Assembly: GCA_004553485.1 (NCBI GenBank)
Contig: SFLG01000071.1
Span: forward strand, 1-13,347
Source: Bacteroidales bacterium
Lineage (GTDB): Bacteria; Bacteroidota; Bacteroidia; Bacteroidales; Muribaculaceae
Length of the DNA stretch: 13,347 nt
Direction: 5' to 3'
Positions 11,687-13,347 of this stretch are shown in pieces. Positions within the stretch are counted from its first letter, which is position 1. The number at the start of each line of letters is the position of its first letter. The position numbers and the translations under genes were made by a program. The notes beneath the pieces were generated by a model, which saw only the letters and a list, made by a program, of their open reading frames with translations, made no database searches and was not told where the DNA came from.

Positions 11687-13198
11687 ATGAGCATACTACG
11701 AATAACCGCCGCAGCCATGGCCCTCGCCGGCACCCTTGCCGCCGGAGCCGAGACAGTCACCGTCACCGCGGCCGGCACCCTCAGCGGCGCCGTCACCGAC
11801 GTCACCGCCACCGACCTTACCATCAGCGGCCCCATCGATGCCGCCGACCTCTTCTGGGCCGCCGACAACATGATGTCGCTCAAGACCCTCAACCTCTCCG
11901 GCGCCACCATCGAAGCCTACGACGGCGACGTGCTGAAAGGCCGCATGACCTACCCGGCCGGCGCCATCCCCGAGATGTCCTTTGCCGGGTCATCGCTGAC
12001 CTCGATAGTCTTCCCCACCGCCGGCAACATCACCATCGGCGAGGGCGCCTTTGCCAACACCGCCCTCACCTCCATCTCGTTCCCCGCCAACCTCACCGTC
12101 ATCGGTGACGGCGCCTTCTCGGCCTGCGCAGGGCTGAAGACGCTCACCCTCCCGGCCTCGATCAAGACCGGCAGCCACGCCTTTGCCTCGTGCACCGGTC
12201 TTACCGACGTCACCCTCGATGCCACAACGACCGCCGTGCCCGACGGCCTGTTCAAAGACTGCAAGGCCCTCAAGGAAGTCAAGGGCACCGAGAGCCTCGT
12301 CACCATCGGCGAGGACGCCTTCAACGGCTGCCCGGCGCTCAAGGCCTTCACCTTCGGCAGCGCTCTGCGCCAGATTGGTCCCGACGCCTTCAGCGGCAGC
12401 GGCCTCACCGACGCCAACCTCGCCGCCGCCAACGGCCTCAAGAGTGTCGGCAACTGGGCCTTCGCCCACTGTGACGCACTCGAGTCGGCACAGTTCAGCG
12501 ACAAAGCCGACGTCACCATCGGCAAGGGCGTATTCTTCGACTGCTTCAGCCTGACACAAATAAAGCTGCCCGCACAGCTGCGCACAATCAGCGCTTATAT
12601 GCTCAAAGGTGCTGAAAGCGCCGGCGGCCACGAAGAACTGCCCGCGCAGATCGACTCGATCGGCGCCTACGCCCTCAAAAACAACGAGTCGCTGATAGCC
12701 CTGGTCCTCCCCTCCACCCTCACCTACATCGGCGACGGCGCCATGGAGAACACCACCGGCCTCACCAGCATCAACGCCACCGCCCTCGACCAGGTGCCCA
12801 TGCTCGGCGAAAACGTCTGGAGCGGCATCGACCAGCAGAAAGTGGTTCTCAAAGCCAACGAAAACACCGGCGAGGCCTTCAAGGCCACGCCCCAGTGGCA
12901 GGACTTCAAGATTGACATAGAGACCGGTGTCGACGACATCATCGCCGACAGCCCCGTAGACGGCAACAAAGCCATCATCCGCGGCCGCTTCATCGGTAAC
13001 GACCTCGTTCTGCAGGCCGTGGGCTCGCCATTCAGCAACATCCGCGTCTATGACGTGGCCGGACGCCTTGTCGCCGCCCTCGACACCGACGAGAGTGAGG
13101 TAGTCCTCGACACATCGGGCACCGACACAAACATCTTCATCGTCGCCGCCGTCCTCGCCGACAACACCACCGGCACGCTGAAAATCGCCCGCCGCTAA
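11687..13198 (+). CDS. Secreted BspA-type leucine-rich repeat protein
   Basis: The 503-aa exported protein has a signal peptide (MSILRITAAAMALAGTLAAG, cut near residue 21). A beta-rich N-terminal section follows, then many Treponema-type (LRR_5) repeats from about residue 95 to 385, of the form IGEGAFANTALTSISFPANL, IGDGAFSACAGLKTLTLPAS, IGEDAFNGCPALKAFTF. These build a curved solenoid used for binding host or bacterial surface partners in BspA relatives. The C-terminal ~75 residues, with NIRVYDVAGRLVAAL and an end in GTLKIARR, resemble the type IX secretion sorting domain (DxxGR, then a basic tail). Export through that system and cell-surface placement are inferred. The gene is very GC-rich with biased codons and intact. 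It has its own unusual promoter and a strong downstream terminator. Confidence 0.92.
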   Translation: MSILRITAAAMALAGTLAAGAETVTVTAAGTLSGAVTDVTATDLTISGPIDAADLFWAADNMMSLKTLNLSGATIEAYDGDVLKGRMTYPAGAIPEMSFAGSSLTSIVFPTAGNITIGEGAFANTALTSISFPANLTVIGDGAFSACAGLKTLTLPASIKTGSHAFASCTGLTDVTLDATTTAVPDGLFKDCKALKEVKGTESLVTIGEDAFNGCPALKAFTFGSALRQIGPDAFSGSGLTDANLAAANGLKSVGNWAFAHCDALESAQFSDKADVTIGKGVFFDCFSLTQIKLPAQLRTISAYMLKGAESAGGHEELPAQIDSIGAYALKNNESLIALVLPSTLTYIGDGAMENTTGLTSINATALDQVPMLGENVWSGIDQQKVVLKANENTGEAFKATPQWQDFKIDIETGVDDIIADSPVDGNKAIIRGRFIGNDLVLQAVGSPFSNIRVYDVAGRLVAALDTDESEVVLDTSGTDTNIFIVAAVLADNTTGTLKIARR

Positions 13199-13212
13199 AA
13201 TACAACGTACCT

Positions 13213-13252
13213 AAAGGCGCTGTGACAACGTCGGCACAGCGCCTTTGTTTTT
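13213..13252 (+). terminator. Terminator after the LRR gene
   Basis: AAAGGCGCTGTG (13213-13224) pairs perfectly over 12 bp with CACAGCGCCTTT (13235-13246), with a 10-nt loop, followed by GTTTTT. It starts 15 nt after the LRR stop codon and is one of the clearest intrinsic terminators in the window. Confidence 0.9.
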
Positions 13253-13277
13253 CACCCCGACAATCACTACAACGCCC

Positions 13278-13347
13278 GTGGCCAAGAACAAACTCGCCAA
13301 ATTCGCCGACATGAAGGAGATACCCTTCGTGTTCCAGTATCCGTTTT
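13278..13347 (+). CDS. trmB: tRNA (guanine-N7-)-methyltransferase TrmB, 5' end only
   Basis: From a GTG at 13278 the frame reads (M)AKNKLAKFADMKEIPFVFQYPF and runs off the right edge after 23 codons. Bacteroidales TrmB proteins begin with this same pattern (GKNKL-KFADM----VF-YP). TrmB makes 7-methylguanosine at position 46 of tRNAs using S-adenosylmethionine; its catalytic domain lies beyond the window. GTG is taken as the start because no in-frame ATG precedes it before the terminator. The start is only 25 nt after the LRR terminator, with no recognisable promoter between. Confidence 0.78.
   Translation, partial: MAKNKLAKFADMKEIPFVFQYPF

Noticed and set aside
11611..12108. 165-aa arginine/histidine-rich plus-strand frame overlapping the LRR gene start
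   Set aside because: Out-of-frame shadow of the LRR gene in GC-rich sequence; amino-acid make-up is that of a wrong-frame translation.

Overview
The window looks like chromosomal DNA from a high-GC member of the Bacteroidales, probably a Muribaculaceae-type gut bacterium. Three things support this: repeated TAnnTTTG -7 boxes with TTTG/GTTG about 20 bp upstream (the Bacteroidetes sigma-ABfr promoter), A-rich leaders without Shine-Dalgarno sites, and protein families whose lengths and wording match Bacteroidales versions (SerRS, PanB, Upp, RecO, a Lys-Asn-Lys TrmB N-terminus). Family placement is inference.

Layout. (1) 1-318, minus strand: the 5' end of a 16S rRNA gene at the left edge, with its leader, a boxA-like site, a strong promoter and an A-rich upstream element; the rrn operon runs out of the window to the left. 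(2) 561-2537, plus: yqeY and serS from one promoter, closed by a two-way terminator shared with convergent panB (2613-3434, minus). (3) 3435-5471: mostly non-coding and repeat-rich. It holds a triplicated ~48-bp unit with an 18-bp palindrome, a probable ~65-nt standalone small RNA (minus), a 77-79-bp repeat in three copies, a broken ECF sigma factor gene, a ~300-nt leader, and tandem 9-mers. (4) 5472-6858, minus: a TrpB-like gene, also broken near its 3' end. (5) recO (plus), then tRNA-Glu / rpsT / tRNA-Glu (minus) and upp (minus). (6) 9484-13252, plus: an FKBP-type lipoprotein, an Lrp/AsnC regulator and a secreted leucine-rich-repeat protein, each with its own promoter and hairpin. The 5' end of trmB lies at the right edge.

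Functionally most of this is housekeeping: translation (16S, SerRS, S20, tRNA-Glu, TrmB, YqeY), repair (RecO), coenzyme A and pyrimidine salvage (PanB, Upp), envelope protein folding (FKBP), amino-acid sensing (Lrp). No defence system, phage, insertion sequence or CRISPR array is visible. The most notable signals are: (a) two neighbouring minus-strand genes, the ECF sigma factor and TrpB-like, each lacking an out-of-frame internal segment of roughly 50-60 nt, which is either real decay or an assembly fault; (b) the small RNA unit at 3828-3929; (c) a 21-bp AT-rich element found exactly twice and degenerately a third time in gene leaders, once inside the loop of a hairpin; (d) several unassigned inverted repeats on or near promoters.
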